NCBI GenBank assembly: GCA_050010115.1
Contig: JBEKLQ010000100.1
Location: forward strand, 1 to 15,818
DNA from: JAKACA01 sp050010115
Lineage (GTDB): Bacteria > Actinomycetota > Acidimicrobiia > Acidimicrobiales > Bog-793
DNA length: 15,818 nt
Direction: 5' to 3'
Shown one piece after another: positions 7,001-14,832 of this stretch. Numbering within the stretch: position 1 is the first letter of the stretch; every line of letters begins with the position of its first letter. The notes under the pieces are model-generated. The model did not search any database. It was not told the origin of the DNA and saw nothing but the letters and a program-made list of their open reading frames with translations. A program made the position numbers and the translations under genes.

Positions 7001-8301
7001 GCCACGGGTCGACTTCGCCACGCACGATCGGCGTCGAGGGCCTGTCTCGCGTCGAGGGTGAGGGCTCCCTGCGGGTCGTGATCCACGACGGCCACGTGAC
7101 TGACGTCGCCCTCGAGCTCTTCGAGCCACCGCGCTACTTCGAGGCGATGCTCGTGGGTCGGCATTTCACTGAGGCCCCCGACATCACGGCTCGCATCTGC
7201 GGCATCTGCCCGGTCGCGTACCAGATGAGCGCGTGCGCCGCCATGGAGGACGCCTGCGAGGTGACCGTCGACGAACGAGTCGCATCGCTCCGGCGGCTCC
7301 TCTATTGCGGGGAGTGGATCCAGAGCCACGCCCTCCACGTCTACTTCCTGCACGCTCCCGACTTCCTGGGCTGTGCCGACGCCGTCGAGCTTGCCGAGCG
7401 CGACCGCGCCACCGTGGAGCGGGGACTAGGGATCAAGCGCACTGGCAACCTCGTGATGGAGACCATCGGCGGCCGTGCGGTGCACCCGGTCAATGTCCGG
7501 GTCGGGGGTTTCTACAGCGCACCAGACCCGGCCGCGGTGGCAGCCCTGGCTGACCCCCTTCGCCGTGCCCGCGACGACGCCTTGGCCACGGTCGAGTGGG
7601 TGTCGGGACTCGACTTCCCGGACGTTTCCGGCGACTACCGCTTCGTGGCGCTCAGCGACCCCGGCCGGTACGCCATCGAGCGCGGCCGGCCGGCGTCCTC
7701 GGACGGCCTGAATGTGAGCCCGGGTGAGTTCGCCCGCCTGGTCGTGGAGGAGCACGTCGAGCGCTCCACCGCCCTGCATGCCCGGCTGGGCGGACACGAC
7801 CAATACCTGACCGGCCCGCTCGCGCGCTATGCGCTCAACTCAGGCTCCCTCCCACCACTAGCCGCCGAGGCTGCGGCGAGAGCCGAGCTCGGCTCGGTGT
7901 GCACGAACCCGTTCCGCTCCATCGTGGTGCGTGCCGTCGAGCTCGTGTTCGCCTGTGACGAGGCGCTGTCGCTCATCGAGGCGTACGCGCCACCCGATCC
8001 CCCCGCCGCCGAGGTGACCCCGCGCGCCGGGACGGGCACCGGCGCAACCGAGGCTCCCCGAGGGCTGCTGTTCCACCACTACGAGATCGACGCCGACGGC
8101 ACGATCCTCAGTGCCCGAATCGTGCCGCCGACCTCGCAGAACCAGCTCACCATCGAGTCCGACCTACGCCGCGTTGCCGAGGGCGGGTTGGACCTGGACG
8201 ATGACGACCTGAAGTGGCGATGTGAGCAAGCGGTGCGCAACCACGATCCGTGCATCTCCTGCGCCGCCCACTTCCTCGACGTGACCGTGGTCCGGGAGTG
8301 A
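6997..8301 (+). CDS. hyhL: Group 3b [NiFe] hydrogenase large (catalytic) subunit
   Basis: Catalytic subunit of 434 residues carrying the Ni-Fe(CN)2CO centre, for H2 oxidation or evolution coupled to NAD(P). The L1 motif RICGICPVAYQMSA gives ligands C68 and C71. The L2 motif DPCISCAAH near the C-terminus gives C419 and C422 and ends at H425. The N-terminal GLSRVEGEGSL holds the conserved Glu of the proton path. Nine residues (FLDVTVVRE) follow H425 and would be removed by the maturation protease encoded next. The motifs and gene order fit the group 3b (HyhL/HydA) class rather than respiratory group 1 enzymes. It overlaps both neighbours by four bases (ATGA, GTGA). Confidence 0.96.
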   Translation: MSHGSTSPRTIGVEGLSRVEGEGSLRVVIHDGHVTDVALELFEPPRYFEAMLVGRHFTEAPDITARICGICPVAYQMSACAAMEDACEVTVDERVASLRRLLYCGEWIQSHALHVYFLHAPDFLGCADAVELAERDRATVERGLGIKRTGNLVMETIGGRAVHPVNVRVGGFYSAPDPAAVAALADPLRRARDDALATVEWVSGLDFPDVSGDYRFVALSDPGRYAIERGRPASSDGLNVSPGEFARLVVEEHVERSTALHARLGGHDQYLTGPLARYALNSGSLPPLAAEAAARAELGSVCTNPFRSIVVRAVELVFACDEALSLIEAYAPPDPPAAEVTPRAGTGTGATEAPRGLLFHHYEIDADGTILSARIVPPTSQNQLTIESDLRRVAEGGLDLDDDDLKWRCEQAVRNHDPCISCAAHFLDVTVVRE

Positions 8302-8831
8302 CAAGGGACACATCAGCGCGGGCTTGGCCAGGGTCGGCGGAGTCCGGGACGGCGCGGGTCGTCGTTGCTGGCTTGGGGAACGAGTACCGACGCGACGATG
8401 GCGTCGGTCCGTTGGTGGTCGCCCGCGCCGTCAGCGAAACCGGCGCGGCAGACAATGTCGGGCCGCTCGCTGACCCGCTCGACCTGGTCGGGCGCTGGGA
8501 CGGGGCCAGCTTGGCCATCGTCGTCGATGCCGTGCGCTCAGGAGCACAGCCCGGCACGATCCGCCTGGTCGAGCTGGAGCCGGGCGGCCCCGCCGACGCC
8601 GAAGCCGCCGGCGGTGGCCGGAGCGCGACGAGCACGCACGGGATCGGCCTGGCGCGGGTGTTCCGCCTCGCCCGCGCGATCGGTCACGCCCCGGTCCGGG
8701 TGGTCGTCGTGGGCATCGAAGGGGAGAACTTCGAGATGGGGACGGGTCTCAGTCCGGCAGTCGAGGCCGCCGTTCCCCACGCCGTCCGCCACGTCGTCGA
8801 CCTGATCAGAGAGATCCGGCGATGTGCGTGA
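8298..8831 (+). CDS. [NiFe] hydrogenase maturation endopeptidase (HybD/HyaD family)
   Basis: Protein of 177 residues of the M52 peptidase family, which clips the C-terminal tail of the large subunit after nickel insertion. It starts at the GTG overlapping the hyhL stop (8298). The motif GLGNEYRRDDGVG (residues 25-37) is diagnostic. The three nickel-sensing residues of the family are all identifiable: E29 in GNE, D77 in VVDAVRSG and H114 in STHGIGL. The first 20 or so residues lack conserved features and are probably disordered; a start closer to the conserved part cannot be excluded. Encoded right after its substrate and overlapping hypC, which is the usual arrangement. Confidence 0.93.
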   Translation: MTRDTSARAWPGSAESGTARVVVAGLGNEYRRDDGVGPLVVARAVSETGAADNVGPLADPLDLVGRWDGASLAIVVDAVRSGAQPGTIRLVELEPGGPADAEAAGGGRSATSTHGIGLARVFRLARAIGHAPVRVVVVGIEGENFEMGTGLSPAVEAAVPHAVRHVVDLIREIRRCA

Positions 8832-9049
8832 GCCGGCTGCACCGGGTGCTCCGCACAGCAGGACCAGGTTCCGTGGATGTCGAGAACATCGACGGCAAGG
8901 TGCACCGCGTGTCGCTGCTCACTCTCGACGGGCCGGCGCCCGAGCCCGGGGAGTGGCTGGTGGTCCACAGCGGGTACGCGATCGACCGGGTCGACGCGGC
9001 CGAAGCCGAGGCAGTCGCGGCGGAGCTGCGGCTGTCGGCCGGCACGTGA
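8822..9049 (+). CDS. hypC: Hydrogenase assembly chaperone HypC/HupF family
   Basis: Small protein of 75 residues. The functional second-position cysteine is present (MCVSRLHRV), although the usual MCLAxPG opening has diverged. The body has the expected beta-barrel pattern ending in WLVVHSGYAIDRVD, equivalent to the family's VHxGFAIxxxD, with the conserved H49. HypC carries the Fe(CN)2CO unit with HypD and keeps the large subunit open for nickel insertion. The gene overlaps the protease gene by ten bases and the next gene by four (GTGA). No hypA, B, D, E or F lies in the window, so those must be elsewhere in the genome. Confidence 0.88.
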   Translation: MCVSRLHRVLRTAGPGSVDVENIDGKVHRVSLLTLDGPAPEPGEWLVVHSGYAIDRVDAAEAEAVAAELRLSAGT

Positions 9050-9891
9050 GTCGCGATCAGCTCGCCGGCGACCGCGAGGCCAGCGCCGAGGGCGGCCCCG
9101 AGGGAGTTGGTGCACCGGACGAGCCCGCCACGCCGGGCCCGGTCCTTTTCGCTCGCTACGCGTATCCCCCCAACTCGCTCGGCTACTGCGGCCCTTCGGA
9201 CCCCGCAGCCCTGCTCGAAGCAGCCTCGGATGGCCCGGACCTCGACGGGCTGGGTCGGCTGGCGGCCCGTTTCGAAGGAGCGTGGCCCTACCTGCAGCTG
9301 ATCGCCGCTTGCAACGGCATAAGTGATCCGCTCGAGGCCCGGGTCGTGGAGGCCTACTGGGTCGGTAACGAGCTCGTGGACCGGGTGTCGGCGCCCGCTC
9401 TGGCGGCGTCGTTGAGCGACCGTTTCCAGCAACCGGCCATCCAGCTGCTCGAGTCCTCGATGTCGGCAGCGCCAGCCGGCGGCGTCCCCCAGCACAGCCT
9501 CCACGTCTTCGCCGTCTACCCGTGGCTGCGCCTGCTCCGCTCCGGGAAGAAAGGCCCGGCACTCGAGGTGCTGGATCGTTGCCGCATCCGCTGGGGCCAC
9601 GTCGAGGCGGTCACCGGTGACCTCGTGACGGTGCGGAGCCAGGTGCTGTCGTTCGACGGGTCGCGCCTCGCGCTCGGAGCCGAGCGAGTCGAGCAGGCCC
9701 GGTGCAGCCTCGACGGGGTGGGTCCTGCTATCGAGCTCCGGCCCGGCGACACGGTGTCGCTCCACTGGGACTGGGTGTGCGACCGGCTCTCCCCCGCTGC
9801 GCTGAGCTGGCTCCAGGACTGCACGCTGCGCAACCTGGCCGCGGTCGACGCACCACCCGTGCCTGACCCCGCTGTCGAGCGCGAAGCCTGA
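9046..9891 (+). CDS. DUF6390-like protein, hydrogenase-associated, with a possible C-terminal HypC-like domain
   Basis: Protein of 281 residues from the GTG at 9046, which overlaps the hypC stop (GTGA). After a disordered start, a conserved-looking N-terminal part begins GPVLFARYAYPPNSLGYCGP; I recall this as DUF6390, found beside actinobacterial hydrogenase genes, but could not check it. It continues through a helical region (about 60-175). The C-terminal part (about 178-255) looks like HypC: C179 is followed seven residues later by V186, as in HypC C2 and V9, and GDTVSLHWDWVCDRL (H240) matches GEWLVVHSGYAIDRV of the neighbouring HypC (H49). It is the last gene of the operon. The likely role is a maturation or assembly factor for this hydrogenase; that is inference from sequence pattern and context. 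Confidence 0.7.
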   Translation: MSRDQLAGDREASAEGGPEGVGAPDEPATPGPVLFARYAYPPNSLGYCGPSDPAALLEAASDGPDLDGLGRLAARFEGAWPYLQLIAACNGISDPLEARVVEAYWVGNELVDRVSAPALAASLSDRFQQPAIQLLESSMSAAPAGGVPQHSLHVFAVYPWLRLLRSGKKGPALEVLDRCRIRWGHVEAVTGDLVTVRSQVLSFDGSRLALGAERVEQARCSLDGVGPAIELRPGDTVSLHWDWVCDRLSPAALSWLQDCTLRNLAAVDAPPVPDPAVEREA

Positions 9892-9910
9892 GCGGTAGCG
9901 TCTGCGAGGC

Positions 9911-10285
9911 TCATCTCCGGTTGAACCGCAACCGCATCGTGCTGGGACCACGGTTGGCCCAGGCGTGATATGGGACGGTCAGCACAGGCCGCGGAGTACC
10001 CGACCCCTCTTTCCGCCTCACGTCGGCAGGACGATACAACGCCGCCATCGGCGCCGGAGCCCGGACTTTGAAGGCGGTCGCGGGTGGTTGGGTCGCAACA
10101 TGCCGCAGTCCCCGGCGCTCCGCCGCCGACCGCCCCGACAGCCGCCGGAAGTTGTCCACCACCCCGTGAGCCTCGAGCCGATCGAGCAGCACCGGCAGCG
10201 TGTGATCACGAAGCTGGGCCTGCCGAGGTGCCCAGAACGAGTCGATCAACCTAACGGACAACGGCTCGGTGGACTCAGCGATCAT
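9911..10285 (-). pseudogene. Glycoside hydrolase family 127 (beta-L-arabinofuranosidase-like) remnant, interior deleted
   Basis: An open frame of 124 residues that joins the two ends of a GH127 (DUF1680) protein. Residues 9-52 (SVRLIDSFWAPRQAQLRDHT... to VVDNFRRLSG) match the family's N-terminal FWxPR...RTxP...DNFRR pattern. The last 30 residues (VLTVPYHAWANRGPSTMRL) match the C-terminal signature TAVPYxAWANRGPGxM. Full-length members are about 600-650 residues, so roughly 500 residues including the catalytic centre are missing, and the join happens to keep the frame, around position 10110. No function is expected. The surrounding gap of 527 bases (9892-10418) otherwise holds only the upstream region of the amidohydrolase gene. 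Confidence 0.8.
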
Positions 10286-10418
10286 CGCCGGAAGCTACTG
10301 CCGTCGCCAGCGCGATCTCAGCTGCGAGGCCCGGAAGCAAGCGATCCCGGCCGAGCGCTCCACGTCTTTGATACCTTCGCGGGCTAGGGCACCGAGGAGT
10401 CCGGGAGGGGGTGGGGCC

Positions 10419-11225
10419 ATGGTGGACCGATCGCTCAGTGTGCTGCTCGCTCAGCTACGGCCCCGGGCGAACGATCTCGCTGCCAACGTCGCGGTCGCGC
10501 TCGAGGTCATCGACGAGCATCCCGAGGTGGATCTCGCCGTGTTCCCCGAGCTCTTTCTCAACGGCTACTCACTCCACGGGATGAGCCCCACAGCGCTCGA
10601 TGACCCATCATCGCCGTTCGAGTCACTCGCGAGCTCCGCTCGGCGCAATGTGACAGCCATCGTCGTCGGCTTCGCCGAAAGCACGGAGGACGGCATCGCC
10701 AACTCGGCGCTGTGCATCGACGAACACGGTGTGATCGCCGGCTGTTACCGCAAGGTCCACCTCTTCGGCGCCGAGCACCGCTACTTCCAGGCTGGCGATC
10801 GCTACTTGGTGACGACGTTGGCCGGCGTCAACGTCGCGCCCATCATCTGCTACGACGTCGAGTTCCCAGAGCCGGCACGAGCGGTCGTCACGGCCGGTGC
10901 CGAGCTGCTCGTCACGATCGCCGCCAACATGGACCCGTACGCGGACGACCACGCGCTCTGTTTGCGCGTCCGGGCAATGGAGAACCGCGTACCCCACGTC
11001 TATGTCAACCTCGTCGGCTCCGAATCGCGACTCGTCTTCTGCGGGGCGTCCGGGGTGGCCGATGCCTCCGGACGGCTCGTGGCGTCCCTCGCTCCGTACA
11101 GGCCCGACATCCGCGTCGTAGAGGTCGCCGTCGGCGAACGACCCGAGCCCGACTATCTCGCCGAGCTCCGCCCCGGGATCCCGGTCGTCGCCGTCACCGT
11201 CCCGACCCTCGAGGCGACCTCGTGA
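10419..11225 (+). CDS. Carbon-nitrogen hydrolase (nitrilase superfamily)
   Basis: Cytoplasmic amidohydrolase of 268 residues with the full nitrilase-superfamily catalytic triad: E44 in FPELFLNGY, K112 in YRKVHLFGAEHRYF, and C144 in IICYDVEFPEPAR. The extent and spacing fit the amidase/carbamoylase branches rather than true nitrilases; the exact substrate cannot be told. The ATG at 10419 is chosen because conserved sequence starts right after it and a purine-rich GGGAGGGG (10403-10410) precedes it; the frame is open another 50 codons upstream without family features. The permease gene begins 70 bases after its stop on the same strand, so the two are probably co-transcribed and handle the same amide or amine compound. 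Confidence 0.9.
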   Translation: MVDRSLSVLLAQLRPRANDLAANVAVALEVIDEHPEVDLAVFPELFLNGYSLHGMSPTALDDPSSPFESLASSARRNVTAIVVGFAESTEDGIANSALCIDEHGVIAGCYRKVHLFGAEHRYFQAGDRYLVTTLAGVNVAPIICYDVEFPEPARAVVTAGAELLVTIAANMDPYADDHALCLRVRAMENRVPHVYVNLVGSESRLVFCGASGVADASGRLVASLAPYRPDIRVVEVAVGERPEPDYLAELRPGIPVVAVTVPTLEATS

Positions 11226-11295
11226 GCGTGTACCGCTCGGCCGGCTCGGCGGCACAGAACTCGTACCGGCCCACCGCACCCACGAAAGGACAGTG

Positions 11296-12771
11296 ATGAG
11301 CGATATAACGCCACTTCCCATCGAAGAGTCCAAAAGCCCACCGGTAGGCGAAGTCGGCCAGGAGCACCGGCTCCCGAAAGGCGCGCTCGGCCTCGTCGAC
11401 ATCTCGGCAGCGACGATGGCGAACGTCGCACCGGCAATGAGCTTCTACTTCGGCTTCGGCTTCCTCGCGTTCACGGCGGGCGTGGCCGCACCGCTGACAA
11501 TCCTCGTCGCCGGCATCGCCATCGCCTTCCTCGCCAACACGCTGGCGGAATTCTCGAAGCACATCCCGTCGACAGGTGGTTTCATCACGTTCGTCGGCAA
11601 GAGCTTCGGCCCGACGAGCGCGGTGACGACAGCGCTGCTCGCCGGCACCGGGTACATCGTCGCCATGGCTTCGGTCGTGGCGATCTCGGGGGGTTTCTTC
11701 TCCATCACGCTGAACTACTACTTCGGGTGGAACATCCCGTGGGGGATCCTGACGGTCGCGCTCACCATCCTCGCCGTGATGATGATGATCCGGGGAGTGG
11801 CCATCTCCACCAGGGTGGCCGGCACGTTCTTCGGTTTTGAGATCCTGGTGCTGATCGTCGTGTCGATCGCCTCGATCATCAAGCACGCCGGCCACCTCTC
11901 GTTCGCGCCGTTCGAGCCGAGCCACATCACGAACGGGTTCTCAGGGCTTGCTGCTGGGTTCCCGCTGGCGATCTACCTGTTCATCGGGTGGGAGAACTCC
12001 GCTGCGCTGGCAGAGGAGACAGACAACCCGCGGCACAATGTCCCCCGCGCCGTCTTTTTGTCAGTCGGGATCATGGTCGTGAGCTACCTGCTGTTCGCCT
12101 ACTCGACGGTGACTGGCTTCGGCTACAACGTGACCACGCTGAGCAGCTCTGCGATCCCGTTCATCAGCGTCGCCCATGGCACGATCGCCGGCCTGGCCGT
12201 CTTCGCCTACCTCGCCGGCCTCACCTCAACGCTCGGGGCGCTCATCGCCGGCACGAACTCCCAGGCACGGCTGGTCTTCAACTCCGGACGGGAAGGCCTG
12301 CTGCCCAGTTGGGTGGGCAGGGTCCACCCCAGTCGGCGCACGCCGGTGAACGCCATCTTCCTCTTCGTCGGCATCGCGCTCGCGATCATCGGCGTCTGGG
12401 CGATCTTCGACAGCGTCCAGGGGCACGCAGCGCTCAACCCGATCAACTTCTTCGCCGAGTCCTCGACGATGGGCACGATCCTCGTCCTGGTCGTGTACCT
12501 GGCGGCGAACCTGGCCCTGCCGTTCTTCATCCGCAAGTACGAACCGCAACAATTCAAGGTCGTCAGGCACGTGGTCCTGCCATTGCTCGGGGCGGCGTCG
12601 ATCGTCGTGCCCCTGTACTACCTCTCCAAGCCGGGCCAGCCCTCACCGTACAGCTGGTACCCCTACGTCGCATTGGCGATCCTCGTGGTATCGGTCATCT
12701 ACGCGGCGTTCCTCACTCGCCGCGATCCGAGCATCGCCGGGCGCGTGGGCTCGATCGTGGCCGACCGCTGA
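11296..12771 (+). CDS. APC superfamily amino acid/amine permease
   Basis: Membrane transporter of 491 residues with about 12 hydrophobic segments, matching the amino acid-polyamine-organocation superfamily. Family marks include GALGLVDISAATMANVAP leading into the unwound first segment, the FAFxGWE-like LAIYLFIGWENSAALAEE, and the TDNPRHNVPRA loop that follows. A hydrophilic N-terminal tail of about 30 residues precedes the first segment. The ATG at 11296 is preferred to the GTG three bases earlier because AAAGGA (11285-11290) gives good spacing. It probably imports an amino acid, amine or amide for the neighbouring amidohydrolase; the substrate is not readable from sequence. Confidence 0.92.
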   Translation: MSDITPLPIEESKSPPVGEVGQEHRLPKGALGLVDISAATMANVAPAMSFYFGFGFLAFTAGVAAPLTILVAGIAIAFLANTLAEFSKHIPSTGGFITFVGKSFGPTSAVTTALLAGTGYIVAMASVVAISGGFFSITLNYYFGWNIPWGILTVALTILAVMMMIRGVAISTRVAGTFFGFEILVLIVVSIASIIKHAGHLSFAPFEPSHITNGFSGLAAGFPLAIYLFIGWENSAALAEETDNPRHNVPRAVFLSVGIMVVSYLLFAYSTVTGFGYNVTTLSSSAIPFISVAHGTIAGLAVFAYLAGLTSTLGALIAGTNSQARLVFNSGREGLLPSWVGRVHPSRRTPVNAIFLFVGIALAIIGVWAIFDSVQGHAALNPINFFAESSTMGTILVLVVYLAANLALPFFIRKYEPQQFKVVRHVVLPLLGAASIVVPLYYLSKPGQPSPYSWYPYVALAILVVSVIYAAFLTRRDPSIAGRVGSIVADR

Positions 12772-12791
12772 TCGCGTCGAGGAGGTCATCA

Positions 12792-12816
12792 CCGGGCTCC
12801 GCGGCGGCGGGCCCGG
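12792..12816 (+). terminator. Possible GC-rich hairpin terminator after the permease gene
   Basis: CCGGGC at 12792-12797 pairs perfectly with GCCCGG at 12811-12816 around a 13-base loop, 20 bases after the permease stop and ahead of a convergent remnant. There is no T-tract, so it could be a weak actinobacterial-type terminator or chance in GC-rich DNA. Confidence 0.35.
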
Positions 12817-12852
12817 AATGCTGCCACCCTCTCAGCTCAGGAGTACGACGGA

Positions 12853-13374
12853 TTACATCACAGAGAAGACCGCAGGGCTCGAGGCGCGGCCGAGCGGGGT
12901 GGTGACCGTGATCTCGCCGAACTTGGCCCCGGCGGGCACCGCCGTCGCGAGCTCGGTGGCGCTGTCAGTCGCGATCTTGGCGGCCGTGCCGTCGAAACTC
13001 ACCGCCGTGGCTCCCGAGAGGTTGATTCCGCTCAGCGTGACCGCCGTCCTGGGCTTGCCGGAGGTCGGTGAGACGCTCTCGATTGTCGGTGCAGTCGAGA
13101 GGATCACGACACCGCCGGTGCTCGCCAGGCCGGAACCCCAGCAGTCGGTGAGGGTCGGGCACGACACAGCTCCGAGCTCGGAGATCACCGTCGGGAGGGA
13201 CTGAGACCTCCATGTGCTTCCCCCGTCCGTAGTGGCCTCGATGGCTGCAACGTCTGCCACGGTGCCTCACATCGCCCAGCAGTCACTCCGGCTCGCGCAC
13301 GACACGCTGTCGAGGAACGCGATCCCGCTTGGGACGGCCTGCGTCCTCCAAGTAGCACCGCCGTTCGCAGCTCC
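12853..13374 (-). pseudogene. Broken gene for a secreted-type protein with SCxxxxDCW repeats and an IPT/TIG domain
   Basis: In one minus-strand frame two copies of a repeat can be read: GGATWRTQAVPSG...SVSCASRSDCWAM, then TDGGSTWRSQSLPT...AVSCPTLTDCWGSG. They resemble the bladed, YCF48/sialidase-like repeats of actinobacterial extracellular proteins. A TGA at 13267-13269 interrupts the frame between the repeats, and another stop lies at 13375-13377. The repeats are followed by an IPT/TIG immunoglobulin-like domain (APTIESVSPTSGKPRTAVTL to the stop at 12853). No start codon with a ribosome-binding site or signal peptide is present. A different frame just upstream (about 13365-13440) reads PPNYVEIVKANQGNATLNPE, which I could not identify; it may be the same gene after a frameshift or another remnant. 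Confidence 0.7.
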
Positions 13375-13537
13375 TCAGGGTTCAGCGTCGCGTTGCCCTG
13401 GTTGGCCTTCACGATCTCCACGTAGTTCGGAGGGCGGTGCAGGCACGGACCTGGCCGCTTACGAGACGAACTCGTCCTCGTTCACCGATAGCATCCACAG
13501 CTGCTCGCGCAGCGTGCCAAGGGACTCGGCCTGGGGC

Positions 13538-13753
13538 TCAGGCGGTGCCCTCGTACTTGAACGAGACCTTCACCTTGGCCCGGTACGCCGTGACATGTCC
13601 GTTCTCGATATGCATGTCGAGCTCGGACACCTCAGCGACGCGAAGGTCGCGAAGCGATTGCGAGGCCTTCTCCACTGCGGCCGTCGCCGCCTTCTCCCAT
13701 GATTCGGTGCTCGTGCCAACAAGTTCGATGACCTTGTAGACGCTCTCTGGCAT
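13538..13753 (-). CDS. Dodecin family protein, calcium-dodecin-like (SecE2/Rv0379 type)
   Basis: Small protein of 71 residues (MPESVYKVIELVGTSTESWE...) with the beta-alpha-beta-beta dodecin fold pattern, which assembles into hollow dodecamers. The flavin-stacking Trp of classical dodecins (as in RxxWFEV) is absent; the matching place reads LRDLRVAEVSEL. This resembles the M. tuberculosis calcium dodecin Rv0379 (SecE2), so metal rather than flavin binding is more likely; the comparison is from memory. Start chosen at the ATG at 13753, with AAAGGAG eight bases upstream; a GTG six codons earlier lacks such a site. It is flanked by a broken gene and an alpha/beta hydrolase, all on the minus strand. 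Confidence 0.9.
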   Translation of the reverse strand: MPESVYKVIELVGTSTESWEKAATAAVEKASQSLRDLRVAEVSELDMHIENGHVTAYRAKVKVSFKYEGTA

Positions 13754-13896
13754 GTACCCGACTCCTTTCAAGGCGCCGCGCCCGGAAAGGAGCGGCTCGG
13801 CGTGTCACCACAGTCACCTTCTGCGCTAAGTCTCCAGACTCGGCCGCTCGGCGAACAGAGGCGAAGGTCCCGACTACCTCAAACTGTCCCGGTACC

Positions 13897-14694
13897 TCAG
13901 GCCGGCCAGTTGCCAAGGTGGCGCTTGAAGAAGGCTTCGTAAGCGTCACGCTCGTACAGCGGCGTCTCGATGTGTCCACCTGGGTGGATGTGCATCGCCT
14001 TGTCAGACGAGCCGATGGTGTTGAAGAGGTCAAGACCGGATTGGCGGGACATCAGCTCGTCGTCCCATTGGAACACGAACAGTATGGGAATCGTCAGGCT
14101 GCGAGCGGCCCGCTCGAGGGCGGCCGCGCCGGTACGGACATTCGACAGGCCCGCCAGGCCGAGCACGGCCGCCTTCACGCGTGGCTCCGCGGCGACGAAG
14201 GGCAGACCGATGGCGGTGCCCATCGAGACGCCCCAATACCCAATGCGGCCATCAATGAGTCCGTCTTCCCCCTCGAGAGCGTCGACCGTTGCCTTCCAGT
14301 CGTTCACACCGTGAGTAATACGGTCGGCCCACAGCTTCGCCTGCTCCGGACTCATGTCCAAGACGGAGCTCTGGCCGGGCCCGGCCGCGATGCGGCGCTC
14401 AAGGTTCTGGCGGGCTTCGTTGGCTGCAACCTCGTCGGTCACCCGCTCCCCGTGGCCGGGGGCATCGATCGCCACCGCCGCGTAGCCCAAGTGGCGCACG
14501 AAACGGCGGGCGAGCGCGAGCACGTTGGGCACTCGTTTGTGCTGAGTCCCGCCGTGACCGATGAGAACGACCGGGATCGGGCCGGTGGCGTGCTCCGGCG
14601 TCCAGACGATGCCGGGCACCGTCTCGCCGTCGACGGTCAAGTCGAACCGGCGCTCGGCGACGCCCTTCTCTACCGACTCGCTGATGATCTCCAT
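13897..14694 (-). CDS. Alpha/beta hydrolase (dienelactone hydrolase-like)
   Basis: Cytoplasmic hydrolase of 265 residues with a complete alpha/beta hydrolase set: oxyanion-hole motif GHGG (46-49), nucleophile elbow GVSMG with S157, acidic D211/D212 in FQWDDELM, and H241 in HPGGHIE. The segment AIDAPGHGER after strand 4 is also typical. No signal peptide or membrane segment is present. The ATG at 14694 is preferred because the preceding GAAGG can serve as ribosome-binding site and homology starts there. The frame is open 50 codons further upstream, but that part encodes the tail of the decayed dehydrogenase. Probable carboxylester hydrolase; the natural substrate cannot be given. Confidence 0.9.
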   Translation of the reverse strand: MEIISESVEKGVAERRFDLTVDGETVPGIVWTPEHATGPIPVVLIGHGGTQHKRVPNVLALARRFVRHLGYAAVAIDAPGHGERVTDEVAANEARQNLERRIAAGPGQSSVLDMSPEQAKLWADRITHGVNDWKATVDALEGEDGLIDGRIGYWGVSMGTAIGLPFVAAEPRVKAAVLGLAGLSNVRTGAAALERAARSLTIPILFVFQWDDELMSRQSGLDLFNTIGSSDKAMHIHPGGHIETPLYERDAYEAFFKRHLGNWPA

Positions 14695-14832
14695 GGCTCG
14701 ACCTTCGTCAGTTCCGGACTGGTTACCGTATCGGCGTGTTCGCCAGCTGTCACGAGCTGCCAGCGAAGCGCCGCGTCGGTGGCCGCCCGAACACCGGAAG
14801 CGAGGTCGGTTCGGTCCACACTTGAATACGAG

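Noticed and set aside
8250..8297. Earlier start (8250) for the maturation protease
   Set aside because: This part lies inside the end of the large-subunit gene and encodes no family features. The GTG at 8298 overlaps the hyhL stop, as at most other junctions in the operon.
9885..9913. Possible terminator hairpin at the end of the hydrogenase operon (AGCCT/AGGCT)
   Set aside because: Only five base pairs with a 17-base loop, overlapping the stop codon, with no T-tract; chance is likely in this composition.
13214..13739. Plus-strand open frames opposite the dodecin and TIG remnant
   Set aside because: No motifs or ribosome-binding sites; the minus strand carries the recognisable dodecin and repeat sequences.
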